DNA of 64,000 bases from Antilocapra americana (GCA_007570785.1 ML661885.1:11803675-11867674), one strand, 5' to 3'. Counted from the first letter of the stretch, positions 22,050-34,390 are shown. Numbers and translations are program-made. The notes: generated by a model not told the origin, from the letters alone.

Positions 22050-22490
22050 CCCAAGGTCCCTATTCAGTAAATGATATTGATCTCAGGTGGCCTCAGCTTG
22101 AAGCAGGGCTTTGGTTCCCAGCCAGAGACTGAGGTCAGGTTGTGGCAGTGAAAGCACCAAATTTCAGCCACCAGAGCAGTGGTCAATGACAAGGCCCTGC
22201 CCTTTGGCTTTGCAGGAAAATAATTTCCACTGAGACGGAAAGTAGTGAAACAAGTGCTTATTAGGAGGAAAAAGAGTACAGCATGTGTGGCTAGACACGT
22301 GGGCAGGCTCAGTTGCACTCTCATGGTAGTTTGAGTTACTTTTATGGGGCACCTCTGGGTTTCCTTTGGCCAATCATTTTGATTCGCCTGCTTCAGAGTT
22401 CATATTTTCTACATCTCAGCATCTTTGCATGTGTGTGTACACGTCTCTTAGCCAAGATGAATTCCACTGAAGATGCCTCCTTAACCAAGA
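22050..22490 (-). repeat. probable ruminant ERV LTR relic, antisense
   Basis: The text agctttggttcccagccaga-like (cagggctttggttcccagcc near 22100), gagactgaggtcaggttgtg, aaagcaccaaatttcagcca, tgaaacaagtgcttattagg and ggtttcctttggccaatcat fits ruminant endogenous retrovirus LTRs. On the minus strand, cctaataagcacttg would be the polyadenylation region. There is no internal gag/pol/env text next to it, so it is probably a solo or partial LTR. The family name is not assigned. Confidence 0.5.
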
Positions 22491-22544
22491 AGACAAAAGA
22501 TCTGCACACTGTAAAGTGTAAGATACTGATGAAAGAAACTGAAA

Positions 22545-23430
22545 AGAATACAAGTAAATGAGAAAATACTCTGTGTTCATTGATTGGAAGAATAAATATT
22601 GTCAAAATGCCTACAAAATGCCTACACTACTCAAAGCCATCTGTAGATTCAAAGCAGTCTCTATCCAAATTCCAATGGTACGATTCACAGAACAGAGTAA
22701 ATAATCCTAAAGTCTGGATGGAATGACAAAAGACCATGAACGGCCCAAGAAATCTTGAAGAAGAAGAGAAAAACTGGAGGTAACACAATTCCCAATTTCA
22801 GATTATATACATTACAAAGTAATACTAATCAAAATTGCATGGTATTGGGATAAACCATACATGTGGGTCAATGAAACAGAATAGAGATCTCAGAAATAAA
22901 GCCACACATGTAAAGTACAACAAAGAAGCCAAAAATATATAATACATTTGTAATAAATTGTGTTGGAAAGACTGGTTACTCACATGAAAAAGGACAAAAC
23001 TGGATTATTATAGTTTACCAGACACAAAAATCAACTCCAAATCAACTTGAATATAAAACCTGAAACTATGAATCTCCTAGAAGAAAATACAGGGGTTAAG
23101 CACCTTGGCATTAATCTTGGAAATAATTCTTTTGATTTGATAACAGAAGCAATGGCAACAAAATAAAAAATAAACAAAGTGAAAATACATCAGACTTAAA
23201 AACTTTAGCACAGCAAAGGAAATCATCAACAAAATGACAAGGGAACTTCTAGGATGGGAGAAAATAGTTGGAAATCACATATACAGTAAGAGTTTAATAT
23301 GCAAAATATGCAAGAAACATAAATCAACAGCAAAAAATAAATACCCCAATTAAAAAATAAGCAAAGAACTTGAATAGATAGTTCTTCCAAAGAAGATGTA
23401 CAAATAGCCAAAAATAAATAAATATTTAGA
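22545..23430 (+). mobile_element. old L1, ORF2 C-terminal part, sense
   Basis: Degenerate L1 ORF2 text: caaaattgcatggtattggg, ggtcaatgaaacagaataga, ctggattattatagtttacc and caaaggaaatcatcaacaaa. Riddled with stops and ends without a 3' UTR or poly(A). Confidence 0.78.
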
Positions 23431-24408
23431 GTTGGGTTACTGCCTACAAGACACTAGATTAGGCTTGAATGAATAAACATACATGAAATGTCTCTAAGAG
23501 GTACTGGTGAGAAAAAAATAACTAATAATAAGCATTATAAGCCAAGTGATTTCTTTTCATTATGAATTTATTTCCAATGGGCCCAAGCTCTGGATTTTAA
23601 ACCCCCAAAATTAATACTATTGCAGTAATATACAAAACAATCACTAGAAAATTGATATAAAAGCTTTATAATTTTACATGGTACAGTAACTAGTGATTTT
23701 AATTGCTCCTTTTTCTTCTTTCTGTAATAATAAACTTCTAAGTCTATTTAACAAATGTGTAAGGATTTTTTGAAGGCTTAATCTGGGAAAAGAGGCATTA
23801 GAAGAATTCCTAACCCTGTTATTTTCTGAAGCAAGTTTGGACGAGTATCAAAAGAAGCCATTTGTTGTAGGACTCAAAGTATTTCTATTTTTTTTATGAT
23901 ACTATATTTTCAGGGGATCCATTTTTCCTTATTAGCTCCATTCATAAATATGAATTATATTTCATTCACAGGAATGTTGGAATGTTAAACGGCTTAAAAT
24001 GAAAGGCTCTCAATGTTCAAGTCTTTTTAGTCATTACCTGGGCTGCTTCCTTCAACAATGTAAAGAATGTCTAGAATGTTTGTGTGTGGGGGCTAGACAC
24101 TGGCTCTTTTGTGATGTTTTTGTAGAAAACAAAGACTCAGTAAATGACAGTAGGATAGGAACCCACGACAAAAACTACTGACCAAAAGTTAGGATTCAGG
24201 CATTACCCTTCCAAAGAGCTCGTTTTCAGATGGATCATCACATTTGAACTTAACACAAACATGTGAGTACAAAAACCTAGGAAGAGATCCTATAGATTTT
24301 TTTGAGTAGCTTCTTGGCTGCTGCTCATAGGCAAAGACATTTATTCTTTCCTAAGCAGTTGTCTTACATTTAGATATCAAAATTATTAAGCCTTTAAGAG
24401 TAACACCG
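23431..24408. other. unassigned sequence
   Basis: No repeat or gene recognised. A 60-residue open frame near 24.0-24.2 kb is unsupported. Confidence 0.45.
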
Positions 24409-24646
24409 GGGGCTTCCCTGGTTATCTAGTGGTTAAGAATCCACCTGCCAATGCAGGGTCCAGGAAGATTCCACAAAACTCGGAGCAACTAAGCCTACAA
24501 CTCCTGAGCCTATGCACTCTAGGACCCATGCTCTGCAAGAGGAGCCACTGCAATGAGAAGCCTGTTCTCCACAACTAGAGATAGACCATGTGCAGCATCA
24601 AAGACCCAGCACATCCCAAAGTAAAATAAACAAATAATTTAAAAAG
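24409..24646 (+). mobile_element. CHR-type tRNA-derived SINE
   Basis: Head ggggcttccctggttatcta and gtggttaagaatccacctgc, then aactaagcctacaactcctg, gaagcctgttctccacaact and an A-rich aaataaacaaataattt tail. Internal bases around the box B are missing (gcagggtccaggaagattcc). Confidence 0.85.
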
Positions 24647-25027
24647 TCTTTATTAAAAAAAAAGTCACATTGAACTAATGCTTACTCTGTTGTAAACAGG
24701 TCCAGGAAACTATCAAATTATTTCATAAGAAATCAGAAAGCAATCAAAATATTAAATAGCTAAAATGAAAGAGTCTAAATACAGAACCTCACACTTGGGC
24801 TAAATAAAAAAATAACCTACTTCCTCTTCACACCAACACACATTCGTTCTGTAGAAATACTATAGAAGCTAATAATCAAATGCTTATTTAAAGTGGAGTG
24901 ATCGAATTTTCAGTAAAAGATAATCCAAAGTATGGAGAGAAATGAGAAGATATCTTTTTGTCTGGAGTTGTAGAAGCTTACAGATATTCTCCATACTAAG
25001 TGAAGTCAGATGGAGAAAAGACAAACA
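24647..25027. other. unassigned sequence
   Basis: Nothing recognised between a CHR SINE and an antisense BovB. Confidence 0.4.
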
Positions 25028-25579
25028 TCAGTTCAGTTCAGTCGCTCAGTCGTGTCTGACTCTCTGCAACCCCATGAACTGCAGCACACCAGGGCTTCCT
25101 GTCCATCACCAGCTCCCGGAGTCCACCCAAACCCATGGCCATCAAGTCGATGATACCATCCAGCCATCTCATCTTCTGTCGTCCCCTTCTTTCCTCAATC
25201 TTTCTCAGCATCAGTGTCTTTTCAAATGAGTCAGTTCTTCACATCAGGTAGCCAAAGTATTTGAGTTTCAGCTTCAACATCAGTTCTTCCAATGAACACC
25301 CAGGACTTATTTCTCTTAGGATGGACTGATTGGATCTCCTTGTAGTCCAAGGGACTCTCAAGAGTTCTCCAACACCACAGTTTGAAAGCATCAGTTCTCT
25401 GTTGCTCAGCTTTCTTTGTAGTCCAACTCTCACATCTATACATAACCACTGGAAAAACCATAGCCTTGACTATATGGACCTTTGTTGGCAAAGTAATGTC
25501 TCTGTTTTTTAATAAGCTATCTAGGTTGGTCATAGCTTTCCTTCCAAGGAGTAAGCGTCTTTTAATTTCATTGCTGCAT
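25028..25579 (-). mobile_element. BovB LINE 3' fragment, antisense
   Basis: Starts at the tail (cagttcagttcagtcgctca) and reads back through gatgataccatccagccatc and tggacctttgttggcaaagt to ttttaatttcattgctgca. Coding remnants on the minus strand (MTNLDSLLKNRDITLPTKVH) are typical of the BovB C-terminal region and are broken by stops. Confidence 0.93.
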
Positions 25580-26080
25580 ATTATTTATATGTAGAATCTG
25601 AATGAACTTATTTACAAAACAGAAGCAGACTCACAGATATAGAAAACAAGCTTATGATTACCAAGAGGGATAAATTAGGAGTTTGGGATTAACATATGCA
25701 CACTATTTTATATATATATATATATAGGGCTTCCCAGGTGGCACAGTGATAAATTATCTGCCTGCCAATACAAGAGATAAGGGTTTGACCCCTGGGTTGG
25801 GAAGATTCCCTGGAGGAGAAAAGGGTAACCCACTCCAGTACTCTTGCCTGGAAAATTCCATGGACAGAAAAGCCTGGCAGGCTGATGTTCATGGGGTTGC
25901 AAAGAGTTGGACACGACTGAGCACACACACAATACTGTATATAAAAGAGATAGTCAATGAGGACCTACTGTATAGCACAGGGAACTCTACTCAGTATTCT
26001 GTAATATATACATAACTGAGTCACTTTGCTGTACACCTGAAAAAAACTGTAAATCAACTATACTTCATTTAAGAATAAAA
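25580..26080 (+). mobile_element. L1 3' UTR, sense, hosting a Bov-tA
   Basis: The sequence aacttatttacaaaacagaa, gaaaacaagcttatgattac and tagtcaatgaggacctactg, then tatagcacagggaactctac, ctttgctgtacacctgaaa and aaatcaactatacttcattt, is the 3' end of an artiodactyl L1. It directly follows the truncated end of the antisense BovB and is split by a SINE at 25727-25931. Confidence 0.85.
25727..25931 (+). mobile_element. Bov-tA SINE nested in L1 3' UTR
   Basis: Complete head (gggcttcccaggtggcacag), box-B region (gggtttgacccctgggttgg), Bov-A body and tail (ggacacgactgagcacacac). It splits the L1 text at an AT-rich site. The left flank (cactattttatatat) and right flank (caatactgtatataa) look like a diverged target duplication. 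Confidence 0.92.
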
Positions 26081-26885
26081 AGACTCTAACAGATATTCTT
26101 ATCCCATGACTTGTCTCAGAATAGCAGCTTCTTAGTCAGTCACACTCCATTTATAGGGTATAAAAATGTGTCGTCTTCTTAGTCCAAGTTTCCAAACAGT
26201 GTACTGAATCATACACTTTGAAACACTTCCCTTTTCACCAAATATACTGAAGAAATCTTAATGGGCTCCCAAGGAAAAAAGTCAAAAAGAAGAAGGTTTT
26301 TGTGGTAAAGGAATAAAGTAGTTATTTTAAAGAGTTACAAAATAGGGCACATAAAGTTCTCAGTGATTTTTGGATGGGAGATTCCTTTCCACCCATTCTG
26401 TCATATAAAAATATCGACACCACAGTATTATAATACACCAAGGGGGAGAAAAGCACGCATATCCTTTTAAGATATATTCATGTGTTTTCAGGATATAATT
26501 TTCTACTTTTTTAAAGTCAAATAAGAGAAAATAGTCTATTACTGGATTTTTATTTTTTTAATGTTGGCCAAATAATAAACTTGACAGGCACTGGGATTAT
26601 CAACATAGTCTTTCTCCATCTTTCCAAGTTGGATCTGACATATCAAAATGGAATTTCCCTGATGATTTCTTTCCTTCTTTTAGGCCCAGGGGATTTGTTT
26701 CTTACTTTTTGCATTTTTATTGACATACAAACCAATATGATGCCAATTAAAATTTTGGTCTGCGGTGTCTATATTCTAAAATGATATTCATAAGACTCTC
26801 CTATCCTAATAAAGTTTTCTACTTCTTGTGTCTTCTTGGCATTTGTCTAGAAGTGGGGTGTTTAAAAAAGCTAAAGGAAAGACCT
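26081..26885. other. unassigned sequence
   Basis: No recognisable repeat or gene. A 67-residue open frame at 26581-26784 is unsupported. Confidence 0.45.
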
Positions 26886-27207
26886 GTTGAGAATCTCTGC
26901 AAGGAGATCAAACCAGTCAATCCTAAAGGAAATCAACCCTGCATATTCACTGGAAGGACTGATGCTGAAGCTGAAGCCCTGATACTTTGACCATCTGATG
27001 TGAAGAGCAGACTCATTGAAAAAGATCCTGATGCTGGGAAAGATTGAAGAGGAGAAGGAGAAGGGACCAGCAGAGCATGACATGGTTAGATGACTCAACG
27101 ACACAACAAACATGAATTTGAGCAAACTCCAGGAGATAGCAGAGGATAGAAGAGTCTGGCGTACTGCATTTCATGAACAAGACTTAGCAACTGAACAAGG
27201 ACAACAA
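26886..27207 (+). mobile_element. BovB LINE 3' fragment, diverged
   Basis: Sense BovB tail: gcaaggagatcaaaccagtc, aatcctaaaggaaatcaacc, gatgctgaagctgaagccct, gatcctgatgctgggaaaga, and an eroded tail ending acttagcaactgaacaagg. It is more diverged than the other BovB copies here, so probably an older insertion. Confidence 0.85.
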
Positions 27208-28568
27208 AAGGAAAATTATTACTGGGTCTCCCATTTTTGAGATATAATGGAACACGAATTGGAATTTTCTAAACTGAAGACAGAAAGAAATCAAGATAGA
27301 GGACAGGATTTTGGTTAAATTAATGCATATAAGAAGCTGAATGTATATTTTAGAAAAACTTTTTGGTTGTTGTATTCTATTTTAGTAATGGGATAAATTT
27401 AGATGTCATTGCCACCAACATAAAGAAAGTTTTCCCTTATTTCACTGGAGTTAAAGAGAGAGAGGGAGAGAGAATCAATTCTTTCCATTGTAAAGCTCTT
27501 TTCTATTTCATATGGAATAGAATATTTGTGTCTGAAAGAAGTTTTTCTGAAAGGTCAGGGGCTTTTAAATCAAATAAAAGGATTGACCACAAGGTTTTGT
27601 TTATGGAAATATATTCTCTCCTACCTTGAGTACAACTCTGTCATTTCTATCTCTGAATTTCCACTGCTACATGGCACTTCTTACCATCAGCAATCCAGTG
27701 GAGCCTCCTCTTTTTGTAGTTGATTATAGGAATTTAAGATCTGATTTCCAGAAGCACATATGACTCATAAAATAAAATCTTGTGAACTGAGAAGAATCTA
27801 CAGCATTTACAACGTGATCCCATTTTAACCTATCATCGACCATCATTTAACAATAACAACCAAAAAAACACTTTTATTATTTTATTTGAAAAAATAATTT
27901 TTTAGAACTTCAGAAATCCTTCTAAGTGTAAATCCAAAGGCAAAATCCTTGAAGGAAAAACAGTGATAGATTTGGTTACTTTTAAAAAATCTTTAAGTGA
28001 TCATTGTGTGCAAATGGCCAATGGACTAGTCCAGTGGGACTTGTTAAATGCATAGCCTAATCTTCCTAGAGCTGTCATAGTTTCTTTTAACTGGAAATTT
28101 TTATGTTGTGTTTTCCTTTTCAGTGCATGGAAATGTGGTTGTTGAAATATTTCAAAGGGCTTTGCTGCTCTTTTTTTTTTGCCTATCAGATTAGTATAAA
28201 GATTATATTAAAATATTCATGGTTACTAGTAAAGTTAGAGCGAAATGACTTCTTAGGTTTGAAGGCTGAACAATCTTCTATTAACAGTTTTAACTTGTTC
28301 CTATATTTTGGAATAAACATCCAAATAATTGATAGAAATGTTTATTATCTAGGTAAACCTTATGTTGGATAGATGACATATTATATAGGCTATAAGCAAA
28401 TTTGAAATTTAAAATGTGAAGTTCTATAAGCTTTCTCTAAGAAAGTATGAAAATATGAATTAAGGATGAAGATTCTGACCCAAAATAAGCTAAGATAATG
28501 TATTTTTAAAAAGTTTGCTCAGAAAGCTCTAATCTCAGTACTGACTAGGCCAGTACGTTGGGTTGAGG
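27208..28568. other. unassigned sequence
   Basis: About 1.4 kb without a recognised repeat. Open frames of 65-89 residues (27363-27629, 28103-28372) have no domain and an A+T-biased, low-complexity composition. I do not call them genes. Confidence 0.45.
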
Positions 28569-28762
28569 ATGAATGTGCTCAGTAGCTCAGTCATGTCTGA
28601 CTTTTTGTGACCTCATATTCTATAGCTTGCCAGACTCCTCTCTCCATGGAATTTTCCAGGCAAGAATACTGGAGTGGGTTGCCATTCTCTACTCCAGGGA
28701 ATCTTCCTGACCCAGAGATCAAACTATTGTCTCTTGTATCTTCTGCATTGGCAGGAGGATTG
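28569..28762 (-). mobile_element. Bov-tA SINE, antisense, head lost
   Basis: Antisense Bov-A body: tagctcagtcatgtctgact, ggcaagaatactggagtggg, aatcttcctgacccagagat. The tRNA-like head dissolves after tctgcattggcaggaggatt. Confidence 0.88.
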
Positions 28763-30638
28763 GTTGACTATAGGACATAGAAATTAAGGAGTGGTTTCAT
28801 CCCACTGCTTGAAGAATTTCTTTAGGCTTATCTGTATTGGGAAAAATGCACAATATATTAACAAAATTCTGATGATGGTAAAAATGATGAGAAATTTAAA
28901 GTATTCTTAAGATATTTTAAGATGTATCAGCACTAGAAATATACAATTGACAGACTCTTTTTCAGAAAAGTGCTCAAGGATTGCAATAACCAAAGGAAAA
29001 AGCAAATCAGCATAGAGGAATGGAGAAGGCAGAGAACATGATCTGTAGCAAATATTGATGGTCATTTAAACCTAAAAAAAATAGTAATATTTAAAATCCA
29101 TAACAAATAAAGCCTGTCATACTTATAATTGAAGGAATGTAATGAATTCATGAAATACTGTGCTGAATTAAAAGCTATTTAGTTGAGTCAGTGGAACCAC
29201 AAAAGACTATGGCTCTCCAGGGCCTGCATCACCCACAAAAAGGAAGATTTCCCAGGAGTGAGGTTACTCAGTGAGATTAGGGGCCCACATTCTCTTGGGA
29301 AGCTGCTGACCTAACCCCAGATAACCTTGGACTTCACTTTGGTACTTGATTGCTAGGTGACCATGAGATATTTTTCAGCTGTAAATATTTTTATAGCAAA
29401 CTTTATAAAGTATCTTTATAGTTCTTACTATGCTTTGAGATTATTGGCAATTTACACTGTGAGTGATGTGTTCACATTTATGTCTTGAAAACCAGTGCAC
29501 CTACAAATTTGTGCTTTAAATTTAATTTTAAATTCTTGCTTTAAAAAGTAACTTTTGAGGTAACATATTTTTTAATGATTAATCATCATTTTAAGTGTCT
29601 TAAAAAATTATAAAATAGGTGATTCCGGTAAATGTTGTGGAAATGTTCACCCAGGGAGGAACAGTATCACTAGTAGTAGTTGGCAGAAGTACTTTTTAAA
29701 TTTTTTTAACCAATTGAAAATACTGAGAATAAATTAGAACCTCACCAGACTGGGCAGATGGACGGTGCTTGGAATTCTCAAACAAAACATCTAAATTATA
29801 AAGACTTTACTTGGAACAATCTGTCTTTCTTATATCAAAGCTTACTAGATGATTAATTATCTAGAGATGCACTCATGATATTTAATAGAAGCCTATCATG
29901 TATTCAAATACTTAAACTCTAAACATAGATTACTGTCCATGAGAGTAATTGTTCTTAACCAATACTTTAACTGGGGTAATGTTCACTATTTTTCCGCTGT
30001 AAATCATTTTTTAGCTTTAGGCAGCAGGTTCCTTAGTTTATGATAGTCATTACATAGGAGATGATGTCCTGGAATTTTGCAAGTGTATGCAAAATTCAGA
30101 TATTTTCATTCTCCCAGAGGAACTTGCCTTAGTTAATATTTTTAGGAATACAGGACTTCAAAACAGGAATTTTAGGTAAATGAAGGATTACTTTTCACAA
30201 TAGAACTACAAATAGAATGCTAATTAATGAATTTCATAATGAATGGCTGTTTTCTATTGAGGACATGAACAGCTACATTTATAAAATAGCTGAAAATCAG
30301 ACAGCCAGCAATTAAGGCCAGAAGAAGACAGAAGACAGCCACTAACTTATATTCATCAGGAAACTCTTTATAGTCTCTTTATAGAGGGAAGTTTGTGTTT
30401 GGCTTCAGAACCTCTGTCTTAATTCAAACTGCATTATTTAAATCCGCGTGTGAAGCTGGATTTCAGCCAAGAAATATACCATGTGAAATGTGAATATCCT
30501 TTTAGAAATTCAAATGTGTATGCCTAATGGATATGTATAAATGACTGAACTAAGGTCTACTAGTTCAAAAGAAAAACATGTTTACAACTGACACTGACAT
30601 CATCACATAAATTAATTATTTTTCTGAAATTGCTTTAA

Positions 30639-30680
<42 letters not shown>

Positions 30681-31379
30681 TTGTATTATAGCCACCATTG
30701 GGTTTGTCTTGCAGATCTCAACTAGTGTCTGCATAAATGTCTTGGGTAAGTATGATGATTAAGCCTAAAAAATATTCTATTTACCTTCACCATTAAGCAT
30801 TCATTACTTTGAATTGAGTTTGTGACTCTCACTGAAATGCAGATATATCTGAAGGGAGTTACATATACGCGATGCTAGTCTCAGTAGCATTTCATCATTT
30901 ATCTTTTATTAGAGTATTTTAAGTTTACTGAAAATAGGTTTTGTTTTATATGATGGGAGAAAGAAAAATCTGGAGTCAAGATCTTTCCTAGTTGGAGAGT
31001 CATAGGTAATCATAGGCAGCAGCTAGACATCAAACAGTCAAGGAAAGGAAGAGAGGAAGAGGGTAAACATTGAGCACAATAGAATGACAGTGAATTCCAG
31101 TAACAAAGCATGTCCAACTCATATTCTTAGCTTTTCTCCTGGGTGAGCTCTGCCCACAAAAAAATCAAGTATTGCTGAAAGTCTGGATGACCTTTAACGT
31201 GTGTGGTACTGACTTACAAATACATTATCTAAATCTGATTTCTATGCCAGCTGCTAAGAATCCACTAAACCTTTTCCAGAGAAATAGTGCTTTAAATAGT
31301 GATATAACCTTGGTTCTGCCCTAAAATTCTATGTAAACAAATGTAGACACATAACTATTAGTTGTCCATTGTGATATGA
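28763..31379. other. longest stretch without recognisable repeats
   Basis: About 2.6 kb in which I see no Bov SINE, BovB, L1, MIR or LTR, apart from the dinucleotide tract at 30638-30678. No open frame or splice-flanked exon stands out. Confidence 0.45.
30638..30678 (+). repeat. (AT)n(GT)n microsatellite
   Basis: About 6 AT units followed by about 14 GT units, uninterrupted. A likely length polymorphism. Confidence 0.95.
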
Positions 31380-31900
31380 TAAGCCATGCCCCAATATAGT
31401 GACAAACTTTTTATAATTTCTCACAGTTCTATGAGTTTATCGGGGTTTCTGCTTCACGTGGTGTCATGTTATGTTGGGTTGTCGTTATCTGGAGGCTGGA
31501 TGGGTGAGAATGGCTAAAGCGGGCATTTACATTGTTGGCAAGATGTGGGCTCTTGACCTGGTGCCCAGCTGGCAAACAACCAAGGCACTTACACATGGTG
31601 TCTCATTAGACTTGGACTTACAGCATGGCTGTTGGTACCAAGAGGAAAAATGCCAAGAGACAGAAAGGAGAAGCTGTGGGGCTGTTAAGGGCTACACCCA
31701 GAACTGGCAAAGAGTCATTTCAGCCATTTTCTATGAGGCAAAGCTGTCACACAGAGCCCACCAGGATTCAAGGGAGTAGAGAAATAAACTCCATCCTCAG
31801 GAGAATGGCAAAATCACATTTCAAAAGAGGAAGTGGGATAGAAGTCATTTGCATGACCATCTTTGGAAGATATAGTCTGCCACTTCAAGTAGATACTAAT
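31380..31900 (-). repeat. LTR/MaLR-like relic, antisense
   Basis: Phrases such as aatttctcacagttctatga, cagcatggctgttggtacca, agaggaaaaatgccaagaga and cacacagagcccaccaggat follow the order of a common mammalian LTR read in antisense. The open frames at 31471-31779 and 31625-31996 lie wholly inside this relic and are not genes. Confidence 0.5.
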
Positions 31901-32042
31901 ACAACATCCATAAATATACCATTGTATCAGGAAATAGCCACAATGCATTGTACTAAGATTAAGAATCTTAAGGGTTTCACAACCAGCTGTATTTAATCTC
32001 TTTAAATGTTAGTAGACTCTAAAAACATGGGATATTATAGCA

Positions 32043-32505
32043 AAATAAAAACTGCTTATTTAGCGACTACTCTGTGCCAGATTCTTTTGAAATTATTTGT
32101 GCTCATTTGTTTAATCCTAATGACAATCCCATGAGAAAATTCTTTTATTATTCCTATTTTAGGCATGCATGCATGCATGCTAAATTGCTTCAGCCGTGCC
32201 TGACTCTTTGGACTATGGACTTCTTGGACTATGGACTATAGCCCACCAGGCGCCTCTCTTCATGGGATTCTCTAGGCAAGAATACTGGAATGGGTTGCCA
32301 TGCCCCCCTTCAGGGAACCTTCCCTACCAGGGATCGAACCCATGTCTCTTATATCTCCTGCATTGTCGGGTGAGTTCTTTACCACTAGCATCACCTGGGA
32401 AGCCCATTTTAGGTATAGGAAACCAAAATAAAAAGGGACCAAAGAACTTTCCCAAGGTTGCATAATCAGTAAGTGACAAAGCTGGAATTTTTCAGTGTGC
32501 TCACA
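32043..32505 (-). repeat. MIR fossil split by a SINE
   Basis: Left half 32043-32163 (aactgcttatttagcgacta, taatcctaatgacaatccca, ttattattcctattttagg) and right half 32406-32505 (tataggaaaccaaaataaaa, ctttcccaaggttgcataat, cagtaagtgacaaagctgga) rejoin as one antisense MIR. The Bov-tA between them duplicated attttagg. Confidence 0.8.
32164..32405 (-). mobile_element. Bov-tA SINE inside MIR, antisense
   Basis: Antisense Bov-A body (ggcaagaatactggaatggg) and complete head (catcacctgggaagccc). The body contains a small local duplication (ggactatggac repeated around 32213-32238). It is flanked by attttagg at 32156-32163 and 32406-32413. The tail includes a short gcatgcatgcatgc run. Confidence 0.93.
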
Positions 32506-32572
32506 AGGATTATATATCTCTATAGAATGAAAGGTCAAGTCATCATCATTATTTTATAACTATCTGATGCAT

Positions 32573-32851
32573 GCATGCTGCTGCTGCTGCTAAGTCACGT
32601 CAGTCGTGTCCAACTCTGTGCGACCCCATAGACGGCAGCCCACCAGGCTCCTCTGTCCCTGGGATTCTCCAGGCAAGAATACTGGAGTGGGTTGCCATTG
32701 CCTTCCCCAGTGCATAAAAGTAAAAAGTGAAAGTGAAGTCGTTCAGTCATGTCTGACTTTTCGCGACCCCATGGACCGTAGCCCACCAGGCTCCTCCATC
32801 CATAGGATTCTCCAGCCAAGAATACTGGAGTGGGCTGTCATTGCCTTCTCC
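32573..32851 (-). mobile_element. Bov-A2 SINE (dimeric), antisense
   Basis: Two Bov-A monomers in tandem, each with caccaggctcctc and aagaatactggagtggg, joined by a linker around aagtaaaaagtgaaagtg. No tRNA head. A perfect 11-base duplication, atctgatgcat, flanks it (32562-32572 and 32852-32862). A (ctg)n-like run, gctgctgctgctgc, starts the copy. Confidence 0.95.
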
Positions 32852-33079
32852 ATCTGATGCATAATTTTCTCAAAAAATTAAACACACTCTCATTATATGA
32901 TATTTTCAATGTGCAGAAGAGTTCAGGAAACCACACAACTTAGATACATAAAGAACTAGTATATACATCTTATTGGGTAAATATCTGACATGTCAGGAGC
33001 TCATTGTTATTCTTATAAATATCTCCTTTGTTTATATAAAAATTATGGTCCTTGACTTGCCATCTGCGGATACTGTGGC

Positions 33080-33220
33080 CTTAAACAACATGCATCAATA
33101 ACATCACAGTATCTGTAGGTGGCAAGTCTGGGCACAGTTGGTTGGATTCTTTGGTTGGAATCCAACCAATCCAAGGTGTTGGTCAAGGCTACAACTGCCT
33201 TGATTTTAAACTTTGAGAAG
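33080..33220 (-). repeat. LTR/MaLR-like fragment, antisense
   Basis: The text taacatcacagtatctgtag, gtggcaagtctgggcacagt and ggttggattctttggttgga resembles an antisense LTR of the same broad class as the fragment at 34540-34606. Confidence 0.45.
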
Positions 33221-33464
33221 TGTGCCTTGCCCATAATCATACAGATGTTTGTTGTTGTTTTTGTTCAGATGCTAAGCTGTGTCCTCTCTTGTAAATATTC
33301 AGTATTGGAACTAATTTGGCGAGCGAAGTGAAGGAAATAATTCCGTAGGCAGTACTAAGAAACAAGAAACCAAAGAGAAACCAGATCTGAGTAGCTATAT
33401 GGGAGACAAAGAAATTATATTAAAGAAATGAAGCATCCTCAATGGAAGCACACCAAATGTTTAT

Positions 33465-33650
33465 TTTTTAGATTTTTTAAAAATGTGGACTATGTTTAAA
33501 GTCTTTATTGATTTTGCTGCAATATTGTTTCTGTTCTCTGTTTTGTGTTTTTGACCATGAGGTATGTGGGGTATTAGCTCCCCAGGGATTTAACCTGCTA
33601 CCCCTGCATTGGAAGGTGAAGTCTTAAGCACTGGACCTTCAGGGAAGTCC
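33465..33650 (-). mobile_element. CHR-type tRNA-derived SINE, antisense
   Basis: Antisense order: aaagtctttattgattttgc, ttttgaccatgaggtatgtg, agctccccagggatttaacc, ctgcattggaaggtgaagtc and ttcagggaagtcc. It ends exactly at the head. Confidence 0.85.
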
Positions 33651-33867
33651 TACAGCAAGCGTTATAAATGTGGTGCCTTGCCAAATTAAAGGAGATACAC
33701 TTTTACACAACTCTGGGGCTTTTTGTAGTCTATATGTAGGAGAAGCTAAAATGTATATTACAGTTCAACCAGGAACAGTCCTAGTGATCCTTGACTCATT
33801 GTTAGTAGCACACCTTTTCACTCATAAGTACTCCAATTAGACAATAAATTACATGGTCACTGTACCA

Positions 33868-34092
33868 GTTGGGTTTCTCAGGTAGCGCTAGTTGTAAAGA
33901 ACCTTCCTGCCAATGCAGGAGACATAAGAGATGCAGGTTTGATCCCTGGGTTGGGAAGATCCCCTGAGGGAGGAAATGGCAACCCACTCCAGTATTCTTG
34001 CCTGGAGAATTGCATGGACAGAGGAGACTGGCAGGCTACAGTCCATGGGGTCACAAAGAGTTGGACACAACTGAAGCGACTTAGCATGCACA
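33868..34092 (+). mobile_element. Bov-tA SINE
   Basis: Head tgggtttctcaggtagcgct, box-B region gcaggtttgatccctgggtt, Bov-A body ggcaacccactccagtattc, and tail gttggacacaactgaagcga. A small insertion (gagacataagagatgcagg) lies in the head, as in some Bov-tA subfamilies. Confidence 0.92.
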
Positions 34093-34169
34093 TATACCTA
34101 TCTTTAGTTGATGGAATTACCATCCTTTCAGTCACCCAGAAGCCTGGATTTTATCTTCTGTTCTCTTGA

Positions 34170-34347
34170 CTTTCATTCATTCAATAGGCATCTACTTGCA
34201 GCCCAGAATATTGCATTCTTTGTCCTTGGGTCTAAGGACATAAAGATAAATGGCACACAGTTTCTGTTCTCAACAAATTTCTACTTGCAGGAGAAACAGT
34301 CATGTAAGCATACTATTAAAAAGAATACATTATCAGAGAAGTAGTAG

Positions 34348-34390
<43 letters not shown>

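Noticed and set aside
22050..22490. Intact endogenous retrovirus
   Set aside because: Only LTR-like text is present. No primer-binding site, gag, pol or env text follows on either side.
27363..28372. Small genes from open frames of 65-89 residues
   Set aside because: A+T-rich sequence gives such frames by chance. There is no domain, start context, splice pattern or repeat of the frame elsewhere to support them.
31471..31996. Two overlapping open frames of 102 and 123 residues
   Set aside because: They lie in an antisense LTR-like relic, contain no recognisable domain and overlap each other.
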